Counted from the stretch's first letter, positions 41,123 through 49,788 are shown. The stretch: DNA of 64,000 bases from Kitasatospora sp. NBC_01287 (GCF_026340565.1 NZ_JAPEPB010000002.1:372001-436000), one strand, 5' to 3'. Notes: generated from the letters alone by a model not told the origin. Program-made: numbers and translations.

Positions 41123-43474
41123 TTGTCAGGGGACTTCGGTGGACTCCTTCGGCAGTACCGGCGCCGAGCCGGTCTGACCCAGGAGGAACTCGCCCAGCGG
41201 TCCGGGCTCTCCGCCCACGCGATCAGCATGCTGGAGAGCGGGCGGCGCCTGCCCCGGCTGACCTCGATAGCCCGGCTCGCCGAAGGCCTGGGCCTGCCGG
41301 CCGCCGACGGCGAGCAGTTGGCCGCGAGCGTCCAGGCCGAGGACGCCGAGGAGGAGCGGCCCACCGCTCCCCCGGCCCCGCCGCCGCCCGCACCCGACTC
41401 GGTGGTGCCGCGCCTGCTGCCCTACGCCGTCGCGGACTTCACCGGGCGCGGCACGGCGCTGACCGAGCTCACCGGGCGGCTGCGCGGGCCGGACCCGGCC
41501 ACGGTGGTGATCTCGACGATCGCCGGCATGGGCGGGATCGGCAAGAGCACCCTGGCCATCGAGGTCGCCCACCGGTGCCGGGACGACTTCCCGGACGGAC
41601 AGCTCTACGTCGACCTGCGCGGCACCACCGCGCCGCGCGATCCCGGCGAGGTCCTCTCCGACCTGCTCGGCGACCTGGGCGTACCGCCGGCGGCCGTCCC
41701 GGTGCGCCCGGAGGCCAGGGCCGCGCTCTACCGCAGCACGCTGGCGGGGCGCCGGGTGCTGCTGGTGCTGGACGACGCGCGCAACGCCGCGCAGGTGCGG
41801 CCCCTGCTGCCCGGCACGCGGGGCTGCGGCGTGCTGATCACCAGCCGCTCCCGGCTGGCGGCCCTGTCCGGGGCTACGCGGCTGGACCTCGGGGTGCTCG
41901 ACGACCAGGAGGCGCTGGCGCTGCTGACCGCGGTGATCGGCGCGGAGCGCGTCGCGGCCGAACCGGCGGCGGCCGCGCTGATCATCCGGCGCTGCGCCGG
42001 CCTGCCGCTGGCCATCCGGATCGCGGCGGCCCGGCTGGCCTCCCGGCCGGCCTGGCAGCTGCGGACACTGGCCGACCGGCTCGAAGGCGCCCACCTGCTG
42101 GACGAGTTCACCATCGAGGACGTCGCGCTGCGGATGAACTTCCAGGTGAGCTGCGAGGCCCTGGAGACCTCCGGGACGGCGGCGGACCGCACCGCGGCCC
42201 AGGCCTTCCGGCTGCTCGGCCTCTGGCCGGGGCCGTTCCTCGAACTGCCGGCCGCCGCCGCGCTGCTCGGGCTGACCGAGCGCGAGGTCGAACCGGCCCT
42301 GGAGGCCCTGGTCGACGCCCAGTTGCTGGAGAACACCTCGGCGAACCGGTACACCTTCCACGACCTCACCCGGGCCTACGCCTACGAGCAGTGCCTGCGA
42401 CACGATCCGCCGCGACTGCGCGAGGAGGCGGCGGACCGCCTGCTCACCTGGTACCTGCACAGCGCCGCCAACGCGACGGACCTGATGAACCCGGACCAGG
42501 CGCGCGCCGGCTTCGACCGGATCCCGGCGTGCCCGACGGCGCTCACCTTCCCGGACCGGCCCGCGGCCCAGCTGTGGTGCCAGCGCGAGCGCGAGAACCT
42601 CGGCGCGGCCGTCGCGCTCGCGGCGGAGCGGCCCTCGGTGCTCTCCTGGGTGCTGCCCACCTCGCTGATGAACTACTACGTGCAGTACCGGCACTGGGCG
42701 GACATGTTCCGGGCGGCCACCCTCGGCCTGACCGCCGCCCGCCGGCTCGGCGACCAGGAGGCCCAGGCCTGGACACTCATCGCGCTCAGCATCGGCCACC
42801 GGCTGCTCGGCCGGATGCCCGAGGCGCTCGACACCGCCCGCGAGGCGATGACCATGGCCGAACTCGCCCAAGGTGAGCAGGCCGCCCAGGGAGCGCCGGT
42901 CATCGGGGCGGCCGCCTCGCTCTATGCCTCGACGCTGCACGTCATGGAGCGCTACGAGGAGGCGATCAGCTGGTACGAGACGGCGCTGCCGAGCCTGCGG
43001 GCGGAGGGCAGGCTCGGCAAACTGGCCGCCACGCTCAACAACCTCGGCTACGCCTACAACGAGCTGGGCCGGTACCAGGAGGCGATCACCTGGTACCGCA
43101 GGGCCATCGAACTGCTGCACGAGGCCCCGGACCCCTCCCCCTACGGCTTCGTCGAGGCCACCGTGCTGGACAGCCTGGGGCGGGCCCACCACGGCCTGGG
43201 CGAACTGGACCTGGCCGGCGAGACGCTGCGGGCGGCGTCCGACCAGCGGCTGCAGCTCGGCGACCAGGAGGGCGCGGCGACCACCCTCGACCGCCTCGGC
43301 GACGTGCGGCTGGCCGCCGGGGAGCGGCTGGCGGCCCGGGAGGCCTGGCAGCGGGCGGCGCAGTGCCTGACGGGCCGCGATCACCCCCTGACGGCGACCC
43401 TGCGGGCCAAGCTCGACGGGGCGAGCGGCGGCAGCTCGACGAGCCCGGAGGAGCCGGGCGTGGACACCGCCTGA
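41123..43474 (+). CDS. XRE-NB-ARC-TPR regulator (STAND ATPase)
   Basis: 783 residues. N-terminal XRE helix-turn-helix (LRQYRRRAGLTQEELAQRSG, AISMLESGRRLPRL), then a Pro-rich linker (about 80-92), an NB-ARC ATPase with P-loop GMGGIGKST (135-143), LLVLDDARN (Walker B), LITSRSRLAAL and CAGLPLAIRIAA. The C-terminal third is TPR-like (YEEAISWYETALPSLR, YQEAITWYRRAIELL). This is the SARP-like STAND architecture, usually a ligand- or stress-triggered regulator; some relatives act in defence. TTG start after GGGAG. It stands alone. Confidence 0.92.
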   Translation: MSGDFGGLLRQYRRRAGLTQEELAQRSGLSAHAISMLESGRRLPRLTSIARLAEGLGLPAADGEQLAASVQAEDAEEERPTAPPAPPPPAPDSVVPRLLPYAVADFTGRGTALTELTGRLRGPDPATVVISTIAGMGGIGKSTLAIEVAHRCRDDFPDGQLYVDLRGTTAPRDPGEVLSDLLGDLGVPPAAVPVRPEARAALYRSTLAGRRVLLVLDDARNAAQVRPLLPGTRGCGVLITSRSRLAALSGATRLDLGVLDDQEALALLTAVIGAERVAAEPAAAALIIRRCAGLPLAIRIAAARLASRPAWQLRTLADRLEGAHLLDEFTIEDVALRMNFQVSCEALETSGTAADRTAAQAFRLLGLWPGPFLELPAAAALLGLTEREVEPALEALVDAQLLENTSANRYTFHDLTRAYAYEQCLRHDPPRLREEAADRLLTWYLHSAANATDLMNPDQARAGFDRIPACPTALTFPDRPAAQLWCQRERENLGAAVALAAERPSVLSWVLPTSLMNYYVQYRHWADMFRAATLGLTAARRLGDQEAQAWTLIALSIGHRLLGRMPEALDTAREAMTMAELAQGEQAAQGAPVIGAAASLYASTLHVMERYEEAISWYETALPSLRAEGRLGKLAATLNNLGYAYNELGRYQEAITWYRRAIELLHEAPDPSPYGFVEATVLDSLGRAHHGLGELDLAGETLRAASDQRLQLGDQEGAATTLDRLGDVRLAAGERLAAREAWQRAAQCLTGRDHPLTATLRAKLDGASGGSSTSPEEPGVDTA

Positions 43475-43891
43475 CCGCGTCGGTGTGCTGCGAGCAGAGT
43501 CACGTACGTCTCCTTCGGTGCTGTCGGTGCTGGTGGTGCTGGTGGTGCTGGTGGGCGCCGACACGGACAGGTCAGCGGCCCTGTGACCATCCTCGGTGGT
43601 GATCGACTTCGGCTCCATGGCGTCCGCTGTGCGTTCGCCTTGCGTTCCGGACCACCGCGTTCCGGACCACCGCGTTCCGGACCACCGCGTTCCGGACCCC
43701 GCGTTTCCGTCGGCGCGGTCCCGCTACCGGTGCCCGGCCCGGCCTCCGTACTCACCTGACCGGTCGGCTGGGACACGGCTCGCCACCCTGCTGTCGCCAC
43801 GCCGGATCTTGCGCGTAGGGTGCCTTGTCGGAGCTCACCGGAGCCCGCAGCGGAGCACCGGATCGGTCGGCCGGAAACGGGAGGCGGACGC
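43475..43891. other. 417-bp gap without a clear gene
   Basis: It holds a GGTGCTGGT-type short repeat (about 43520-43553) and the 15-bp tandem repeat at 43642-43699. The promoter of the YbjQ operon should be near the right end. No convincing coding sequence. Confidence 0.4.
43642..43699. repeat. 15-bp tandem repeat, about four copies
   Basis: Unit GCGTTCCGGACCACC at 43642, 43657 and 43672, with a shortened fourth copy at 43687. No dyad of operator type. Confidence 0.8.
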
Positions 43892-44842
43892 ATGACGGAG
43901 TCGTGGAGCGGAGCGGGGCTGCCGCCCGCAGCCGCGGCGCGGATCGCCGAGGGGCGGTCCAGCGGGACCTGGTCCTCGGCGCTGTCGACGGGCGAGTTCG
44001 CCGCGATCAGATCGGTCGGGTTCGAGCCGGTCGGCCAGGTGATGGGCTCGGCGGTCTACCACGTCGGCCGCAGCGGCCGGTACTGGGGCTACCACTCCTG
44101 CACCTACGGCGCCGTGCGGCGCGCCGGCGGCCGGTACTACAGCAGCGGCATCGCGCTCTCCGGCGAGGGCGCGCCCTCCGCGGGGCTGGTGCAGGTGATG
44201 GACACGGCCCGGCGCACCGCGCTGGACCGGATGGCCGCCGAGTGCACCGCCCTGGGCGGCGACGGCGTGGTGGCCGCACAGCTGACGATGGCTCCGTTCC
44301 TGGGGGCGCCCAACTGCCTGGAGTTCCAGGTGATCGGCACGGCCGTGCGGGCCGCCGGCCCGGTGCGCCCGCGCCGGCCCTTCACCTCGCACCTGGACGG
44401 CCAGGGCTTCGCCAAGCTGATCACGGCCGGCTGGGTGCCGGTGGAGCTGCTGGTCGGGATGTCGGTCGGGGTGCGCCACAACGACTACCGGACCCTGATG
44501 CAGAACTCCATGTGGTCCAACCAGGAGGTGGACGGCTGGTCCGCGCTGGTGCACAGCGTGCGCTCCGACGCCCGCGCCCAACTGCGCCGCCAGGGCCTGG
44601 GGTACGGCGGTGACGGGGTGATCCTGGCCGACTCCGACCTGCGGATCTGGGAGGAGCCCTGCATGAACAGCTCCAACGACCAGAGTGACCACCTCGCCGA
44701 GAGCACCCTGATCGGCACCGCGATCGCCCGCTTCACCTCCGCGCCGGCCCGGCCGCGCACGCTGACGGTCATGCCGCTGAACGGCGGTGACCGGCTGAGC
44801 CGGCGCCTGGCGCAGGCCCGCCGACCGGGCGCCCGCGGTTAG
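43892..44842 (+). CDS. double YbjQ-like (heavy-metal-binding UPF0145) protein
   Basis: 316 residues with two copies of the YbjQ-like fold. The first has EFAAIRSVGFEPVGQVMGSAVYHVG (split) and ALDRMAAECTALGGDGVVAAQL; the second has GFAKLITAGWVPVELLVGMSVGVRH and LRRQGLGYGGDGVILADSDL. YbjQ domains form pentamers; their function is not settled. ATG 43892 after GGGAGG; no signal peptide. First of three co-directional genes. Confidence 0.85.
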   Translation: MTESWSGAGLPPAAAARIAEGRSSGTWSSALSTGEFAAIRSVGFEPVGQVMGSAVYHVGRSGRYWGYHSCTYGAVRRAGGRYYSSGIALSGEGAPSAGLVQVMDTARRTALDRMAAECTALGGDGVVAAQLTMAPFLGAPNCLEFQVIGTAVRAAGPVRPRRPFTSHLDGQGFAKLITAGWVPVELLVGMSVGVRHNDYRTLMQNSMWSNQEVDGWSALVHSVRSDARAQLRRQGLGYGGDGVILADSDLRIWEEPCMNSSNDQSDHLAESTLIGTAIARFTSAPARPRTLTVMPLNGGDRLSRRLAQARRPGARG

Positions 44843-44911
44843 GCCGTTCCTCGCCGGCCCAGCAGCAGCATTCGAACTCGCCGTAGACCACCAAAGGGGA
44901 GAACGACCCAG

Positions 44912-45742
44912 ATGAACACCTTCGATCCGTCCGCGCAGGGTGTGCCCGCCGACGCGATGCGGCGCCTCGCGGAGCTGGAGCCGGGCAAGCCCGGCTCGAT
45001 CTTCACCAGCGACCTGTCGGTCAACGAGTTCCTGCTGGTCCGCGAGGCCGGGTTCAAGCCGATCGGCCTGGTCCTGGGCAGCTCGATCTACCACGTCGGG
45101 ATCCAGCTCGGGCGCTGGGGCAAGAACCAGGAGCTGGAGACGCTCAGCCAGGCGATGTACCACGCCCGCGAGTTGGCGATGACCCGGATGGAGGCCGAGG
45201 CGGCCCAGCTGGGCGCGGACGGCATCGTCGGGGTCCGGCTGAGCGTGGAGGCTCGCGAATTCGGCACCGACATCGCCGAGTTCATCGCCATCGGCACCGC
45301 CGTCAAGGCCGACCGGCCCGCACCGGACGGCAGCAGCTGGCGCAACAACAAGGGCCAGCCGTTCACCTCCGACCTCTCAGGCCAGGACTTCTGGACGCTG
45401 ATCCGGGCCGGCTACGCGCCGCTGGGCATGACCATGGGCACCTGCGTCTACCACATCGCGCACCAGAAGATGAGTTCGGTCTTCTCCAACGTCGGCAAGA
45501 ACGTGGAGATCGAGCAGTACACCCAGGCGCTCTACGACGCCCGCGAGCTGGCGATGGCGCGGATGCAGGCGGAGGCGGAGGAGCTGAAGGCCGAGGGAAT
45601 CGTCGGCGTCCAGCTGAACGCCCACAACCACCGCTGGGGCGGCCACACCACCGAGTTCTTCGCGATCGGCACGGCCGTGCGCCCGCTGCGGGCCGACCAC
45701 GAGATCGAGCGGCCCACCATGGTGCTGAGCCTGGACAACTGA
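44912..45742 (+). CDS. double YbjQ-like protein, second copy
   Basis: 276 residues, again two YbjQ-like halves: NEFLLVREAGFKPIGLVLGSSIYHVG (split) with AQLGADGIVGVRLS, then FWTLIRAGYAPLGMTMGTCVYHIA with EELKAEGIVGVQLNAHNHRWG. Both halves keep the Gly-Gly/Val core. It is related to but clearly different from the gene before it. ATG with GGGGAGA upstream. Same operon. Confidence 0.88.
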   Translation: MNTFDPSAQGVPADAMRRLAELEPGKPGSIFTSDLSVNEFLLVREAGFKPIGLVLGSSIYHVGIQLGRWGKNQELETLSQAMYHARELAMTRMEAEAAQLGADGIVGVRLSVEAREFGTDIAEFIAIGTAVKADRPAPDGSSWRNNKGQPFTSDLSGQDFWTLIRAGYAPLGMTMGTCVYHIAHQKMSSVFSNVGKNVEIEQYTQALYDARELAMARMQAEAEELKAEGIVGVQLNAHNHRWGGHTTEFFAIGTAVRPLRADHEIERPTMVLSLDN

Positions 45743-45795
45743 GAGCCTGAGCTGCCCGGCACCAACCACACGGACCGACCGCATCGAGGAGCGCA

Positions 45796-46233
45796 ATGAC
45801 CGACCACGGCGAGATCGAGCCGGCCCCGCAGGACCCGGGTTCGATCGACCTGCTCGCCGCCGCCCTGCGCCGGGACGCCGCCGACCTGGAGGTCTACACC
45901 CAGGTGCTGACCGGCGCGCTCGCCGACGCGCTGCCGGCCGACGCGGTGGCGGTCGAGCGCAAGCGCGGCATGGCCGACCGGATGGCCGGGCGACCGGGCC
46001 GGATCGAGCGGGTCGAGGTCTCGCTGGCGGACCAGCGGCTGATCCTCAGCCTGGCCCACGGGCGCCCGGCCGCCGAGGTGTGCAAGGTGGTACGCGGCGT
46101 GGTGCTCTCGCGCCGGCCGGTGCCGCTGGACGAGTGGGCCCACGAGCTGGCGGCGGCCGTGACGGCCCGGGCCCGCTCGGACGCCCGGGCCCGCTCGGCG
46201 CTGGAGCGGCTGATCCTCGGCGACGGCTCCTGA
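45796..46233 (+). CDS. hypothetical protein of the YbjQ operon
   Basis: 145 residues, ATG after GAGGAG. LLAAALRRDAADLEVYTQVLTGALADALP (split), then VERKRGMADRMAGRPGRIERVEVSLADQRLILSL and KVVRGVVLSRRPVPLDEWAHELAAAVTARA (both split). Helices flank a short strand pair. No signal. I do not recognise the family; its place 53 bp after the second YbjQ gene suggests a partner. Confidence 0.7.
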   Translation: MTDHGEIEPAPQDPGSIDLLAAALRRDAADLEVYTQVLTGALADALPADAVAVERKRGMADRMAGRPGRIERVEVSLADQRLILSLAHGRPAAEVCKVVRGVVLSRRPVPLDEWAHELAAAVTARARSDARARSALERLILGDGS

Positions 46234-46461
46234 TCCGCTCACCCTGGGTGACGAGTGCCGGGCGGACGGCACCAGGTTCACCCGGACCGACCAGTGAGCG
46301 CCGCCCGCGCCCGCGAGGCGCGGAGCGGGAGCCCCCGAGGCGCCCGCGCTGGGCGGTCCGGGCCGGGCGGTCCGGGCGGACGAGGGCCTGGGCGCCCACC
46401 GCGGGCGTCCGGTTCGAGTAGAAGCATCCCCGTTCGTCCGTACGCTGGTAGCCAGGACTCC

Positions 46462-46488
46462 GATGCCCCCATTCTCCGCGGGGGCATC
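46462..46488 (+). promoter_or_regulatory. hairpin in the secE leader
   Basis: GATGCCCCC and GGGGGCATC form a perfect 9-bp stem with a 9-base loop, ending 20 bases before the secE start. The T-rich CGTTCGTCCGTACGCT just upstream could be the promoter. It may control secE or end transcription from the YbjQ operon. Confidence 0.45.
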
Positions 46489-46508
46489 CAGGGGAAAGGC
46501 GTCGGCGC

Positions 46509-46760
46509 ATGGCTGGACCCACGACCCGCGATCGGGGCAAGGCCCCCTCGTCGAAACCGCGCGGTGTGCGCGGCCTGCTGGCACGGCTCTCGCTCTTCTA
46601 CCGGCAGATCGTCGCCGAGCTGCGCAAAGTCGTCTGGCCCACCCGCTCGGAGCTGACCAGCTACACCGGCGTGGTGCTGAGCTTCGTGACGGTCATGATC
46701 ATGCTGGTCTACGGCCTCGACACCGCCTTCGCGCACCTGAGCTTCGCGATCTTCGGCTAG
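46509..46760 (+). CDS. secE: preprotein translocase subunit SecE (isolated copy)
   Basis: 83 residues. A basic N-terminal part is followed by FYRQIVAELRKVVWPTRSEL, the diagnostic amphipathic helix of SecE, and one membrane span (YTGVVLSFVTVMIMLVYGLDTAF). It clamps SecY in the Sec translocon. In streptomycetes the housekeeping secE precedes nusG and the rplK operon; here the next gene is a convergent ThDP enzyme and neither nusG nor ribosomal genes are near, so this is probably a second copy. ATG with GGGAAAGG upstream. Confidence 0.85.
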   Translation: MAGPTTRDRGKAPSSKPRGVRGLLARLSLFYRQIVAELRKVVWPTRSELTSYTGVVLSFVTVMIMLVYGLDTAFAHLSFAIFG

Positions 46761-46782
46761 GAGCTGTCCGGCCGCAGGACGC

Positions 46783-46832
46783 GCCGCGGCGCCGTTCCGG
46801 GGACCACTTGGTCCGAGGAACGGCGCCGCGGC
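46783..46832. terminator. bidirectional terminator after secE
   Basis: A perfect 16-bp stem (46783-46798 with 46817-46832), and within the loop a second stem GGACC-ACTT-GGTCC. It lies between convergent secE and the ThDP enzyme gene. Confidence 0.85.
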
Positions 46833-46840
46833 ATGCTCTC

Positions 46841-46923
46841 GGCTGTGGGCGCCCGGCTGTGGGCGCCCGGCTGTGGGCGCCCGGCTGTGGGCGCCCGGCT
46901 GTGGGCGCCCGGCTGTGGGCGCT
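46841..46923. repeat. 14-bp tandem repeat, six copies
   Basis: GGCTGTGGGCGCCC repeated at 46841, 46855, 46869, 46883, 46897 and 46911 (the last shortened), ending at the stop codon of the ThDP enzyme gene. It lies in that gene's 3' leader. Confidence 0.9.
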
Positions 46924-48569
46924 CAGAGGCGGAACAGCCCCGGGTCGGCCACCACCACGTCGAGCAGCACCGGGCCGTCCACGGTGAACGCCGACTTCAG
47001 CGCCTCCCGCAGCCGCTCGGGCGTCTCGATCCGCTCGGCCGGGACGCCGAAGCCGCGGGCCAGCGCCGCCATGTCGAGGTCCGGCAGGTCCCAGCCGACC
47101 CGCCAGGCCTCCTGGTCCTTCAGGTAGTACTTCAGCGACAGGTAGCCGTTGTTGTTCGGGATGATGTAGGTGACCGGCAGGCGGTGCTGCGCGGCCGTCC
47201 AGAGCGAGTGCAGGGTGTACTGCGCCGAGCCCTCACCCACCACGACCACCGCGCGCCGCTCCGGGCGGGCGAGCGCGTAGCCCACCGCACCGGCGAACGG
47301 GAAGCCCAGGGCACCCGAGGCGGTGGCGAAGTAGCCGTTGTCCGGGCCGAGCGGGATCTGCTCGTGGAAGTCCGCGCGGGCGATCGGCAGTTCCTCGAAG
47401 AGGATCGCGTCCTCGGGCAGCTCCTGCGACACCAGGTGGAACAGGTAGGCCTGGGAGAGCGGCTCGGAGGCCTCCGGCACCGGGATCGGCTCGCGGGTCG
47501 GCGCCAGCGCCACCTTCGGCTTCTCCTCGACCAGGTCGAGCAGGCCGGTGACCGCCGGGCCGGGGGGCAACACGTAGCTGGTGCCCGCCATCGACCAGGC
47601 CGCCGCCTCCGGGTTGTCCGTGAGGTGGTAGAACGCCGTCCCGGCCGGCAGCTGCGGCTGCTCGGACAGGTCGGGCCCGGCCGGTTCGGTCGAGAAGAGG
47701 TCGGCGCAGGTGAAGAGGGTGAAGGTCGGCGAACCGATCACCACCACGACGTCGTGGTGCTCCAGCTTGGCCGAGATCAGCTCGGGGATCGGTGGCAGCA
47801 CGCCACCGAAGAGCGGGTGGTTCTCCGGGAAGCTCGCCCGGGGCCACACCGGCGCGCCCCAGACCCGGGCGTTCAGCTTCTCGGCGAGCGCGATCAGGTC
47901 CTGGCGCGCGCCCTGGGCGTCCACCGTCGGGCCGGCCACGATGCCCGGGCGCTCGGCCCGGTTGAGCACGTCGGCCAGCTCGCGGAGCACCGCCGGGTCC
48001 GGCACCACCGCGGCCTTGACGACGCGCTCCGGCAGCGGGTTCTCGCCCGCCGGGCGCACCCAGTCGTCCTCGGGGACGGCCACGAAGACCGGACCCTGCG
48101 GGGCCTGGTTGGCGATGTGGAAGGCCTTGACCAGCAGTGCGGGCACGTCCTGCGGGCGGGCCGGCTCACCGGCCCACTTGATGTAGGGCTCCGGCAGCTG
48201 GGTGGCGTGCCGGGCGTTGAGGAACGGCTCGCCCGCCACCATCTTGCGGGCCTGCTGGCCACCCAGGATGACCATCGGGGTGTGCGCGGTCGCCGCCGTG
48301 TACACCGAGCCCATCGCGTTGCCCAGGCCCGGACCGCCGTTGATGATCACCAGTGACGCCGAGCCGGTGGCCTGGGCGTAGCCGTCGGCCATGCCGACGA
48401 TCGAAGCCTCCTGCAGGCCCATGACGAACCGGAAGTCGTCCGGCCAGTCCTCGAAGAGCTTCATCTCGGTGTGGCTCGGGTTGCTGAAGATGGTGGTCAG
48501 CCCGAGCTGACGCAGCACCTCCAGCGTCGCCTCACGCACCGTCCGGAACTCGCCGCTGTTCTCGCTCAC
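46923..48569 (-). CDS. thiamine-diphosphate enzyme, benzoylformate-decarboxylase-like, altered active site
   Basis: 548 residues with the three-domain ThDP layout. Glu54 in GLQEASIVGMADGYAQ activates ThDP; GEGSAQYTLHSLW to PNNNGYLSLKYY is the Mg/ThDP motif (GDGS reads GEGS). Overall it follows benzoylformate decarboxylase, but that enzyme's catalytic residues are changed: Ser26 lies opposite His in FSNPSHTEM, His70 opposite Asn in IINGGPGLGN, and the His281 loop reads FTLFTCADL. The reaction is therefore probably a different 2-oxo-acid or carboligase chemistry. I chose GTG 48569 (10 bases after GGGAG) over GTG 48578. Last gene of a same-strand group. Confidence 0.85.
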   Translation of the reverse strand: MSENSGEFRTVREATLEVLRQLGLTTIFSNPSHTEMKLFEDWPDDFRFVMGLQEASIVGMADGYAQATGSASLVIINGGPGLGNAMGSVYTAATAHTPMVILGGQQARKMVAGEPFLNARHATQLPEPYIKWAGEPARPQDVPALLVKAFHIANQAPQGPVFVAVPEDDWVRPAGENPLPERVVKAAVVPDPAVLRELADVLNRAERPGIVAGPTVDAQGARQDLIALAEKLNARVWGAPVWPRASFPENHPLFGGVLPPIPELISAKLEHHDVVVVIGSPTFTLFTCADLFSTEPAGPDLSEQPQLPAGTAFYHLTDNPEAAAWSMAGTSYVLPPGPAVTGLLDLVEEKPKVALAPTREPIPVPEASEPLSQAYLFHLVSQELPEDAILFEELPIARADFHEQIPLGPDNGYFATASGALGFPFAGAVGYALARPERRAVVVVGEGSAQYTLHSLWTAAQHRLPVTYIIPNNNGYLSLKYYLKDQEAWRVGWDLPDLDMAALARGFGVPAERIETPERLREALKSAFTVDGPVLLDVVVADPGLFRL

Positions 48570-48621
48570 CGTACGCACACTCCCGTCTCGTCTCGGGCCG
48601 CGACCGCTATCGGGCGCGCCA

Positions 48622-48918
48622 TCAGTCCTCGACCAGCTCGTAGTGGCCCGAGGAGACCGTCGAAGGCTCCACCACGGCCAGGAACTCCTGGGTCTGCGGC
48701 ACCTTCAGGAACTCGTTGATCGTCGCCTCGGCCTCGGCCACGCTGTTCCAGCGGACCACCACCAGCCATTCGCCCTCGGCCGACTTCGAGGTCCACCGGG
48801 CCACGAAGCCCGGCCGCTTGGCCATGTACTCGCGCTCCACACTCTGGTTGCGCTGCAGGAAGTCCTCGTCCGCGACGCCTTCGCGCAGGTGGAACCGGAT
48901 CGTCTCCAGGACGCTCAT
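48622..48918 (-). CDS. antibiotic-biosynthesis-monooxygenase-like (ABM/dabb fold) protein
   Basis: 98 residues. A single ferredoxin-like domain: VLETIRFHLREGVADEDFL, GFVARWTSKSAEGEWLVVVRW (split), NSVAEAEATINEFLKV. Members are small cofactor-free monooxygenases or stress proteins. The ATG at 48918 lies 8 bases after GGGAG; the GTG at 48927 is too close. Fifty-two bp ahead of the ThDP enzyme gene, probably cotranscribed. Confidence 0.8.
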   Translation of the reverse strand: MSVLETIRFHLREGVADEDFLQRNQSVEREYMAKRPGFVARWTSKSAEGEWLVVVRWNSVAEAEATINEFLKVPQTQEFLAVVEPSTVSSGHYELVED

Positions 48919-49043
48919 GCCAACCACTCCCGATCTGCCAGTCGTGCCAGTCGTCCGTCATCGCCCGGACCGCCGGTGGCGGCACGGGCCGCACCGGGTC
49001 GGTCCGGGGCGCACATGGGCCCCTCCCATGTACCGGGCCGCAC

Positions 49044-49673
49044 TCACCAGCCCTCGCGCGGCACCTGGGCCGGGGTCAGCGGCACGTTGAACACCGCTGA
49101 GCCCGTCCCCTGGCGCGCGTCGCCTTCCCGCAGCGAGCCCGCCGCCACCGCGGCGAACCCGATCTCCGCCACCAGCGAGGCGACCAGTGCGTTCGCCTCG
49201 CCGTCGTCGCCGGACACGAAGAGCGCGGTGCGCTCGGCCGACGGCGCGAGGCGGTCGGCCCGGTCCAGCAGGGTCTTGAAGTACAGGGTGTTCAGTGACT
49301 TCACCACCCGCGCGGCGGGCAGGAAGGCGGCGATCAGCTCACTGGAGGTGGTCCCGCCGGACACCAGCTCGGCGATCCGGCCGTCCCGCGCCGGCGTGTA
49401 GTTGGTGGTGTCCACCACCACCTTGCCCGCCAACTCGGCAACCGGCAGCTCCTGGTAGCGCCCGAACGGGATCGCCAGCACCACCACGGGGGCACCGAAG
49501 GCGATCGCCCCCGCGGCGCTCGCCGCCCGCGCCCCCGGGCCCAGGTCGGCCACCAGGGCGGCCAGCGAGGCCGGCCCGCGCGAGTTGGCGACCGCCACCC
49601 GGTGGCCGGCGTCCACCAGCAGCCGGCCGACCGCGCCGCCGATCATTCCGCTGCCCAGAATCCCGATGTCCAT
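49044..49673 (-). CDS. NADPH-dependent F420 reductase-like protein
   Basis: 209 residues. The nucleotide-binding fold starts at once: IGILGSGMIGGAVGRLLVDAGHRVAVANSRG (split), followed by VVVLAIPFGRYQELP, VVDTTNYTPARDGRI and ARVVKSLNTLYFKTL, as in the F420-dependent NADP reductase / YqeC-type family. It may reduce F420 or a related substrate with NADPH. ATG 49673 chosen after GAAGGG; the longer frame starts in the leader. Probable operon with cupin and ABM genes. Confidence 0.85.
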   Translation of the reverse strand: MDIGILGSGMIGGAVGRLLVDAGHRVAVANSRGPASLAALVADLGPGARAASAAGAIAFGAPVVVLAIPFGRYQELPVAELAGKVVVDTTNYTPARDGRIAELVSGGTTSSELIAAFLPAARVVKSLNTLYFKTLLDRADRLAPSAERTALFVSGDDGEANALVASLVAEIGFAAVAAGSLREGDARQGTGSAVFNVPLTPAQVPREGW

Positions 49674-49757
49674 GTATCCGACCCTTCGGCCCTCGACGAG
49701 GTCCCGCACACCCGGCGGGACCGGACGAACTGACGTCCACGCCACTTGATGGTCAGC

Positions 49758-49776
49758 CAACTCCCTTGCGGAGTTG
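49758..49776. promoter_or_regulatory. nested inverted repeat between cupin and F420 reductase genes
   Basis: CAACTCC-CTTGC-GGAGTTG (7-bp perfect arms) sits within a wider pair TGATGGTCA and TGACCGTCA that also nearly matches. It lies 13 bp past the cupin stop on the minus strand, so it is either an attenuating hairpin or an operator. Confidence 0.45.
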
Positions 49777-49788
49777 ATGCATTGACCG

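Noticed and set aside
43642..43699. Tandem repeats here and at 46841, 53622 and 60091 as possible CRISPR arrays
   Set aside because: Units are 5-15 bp without spacers and no cas gene is present.
43381..43893. A 170-codon minus-strand frame over the 15-bp repeat
   Set aside because: Its ERGGPERGGPERGG product only reflects the DNA repeat and it overlaps the end of the NB-ARC gene.
46405..46425. GGTTCGAGT, a tRNA T-arm-like motif near secE
   Set aside because: No acceptor, D or anticodon stems can be formed around it.
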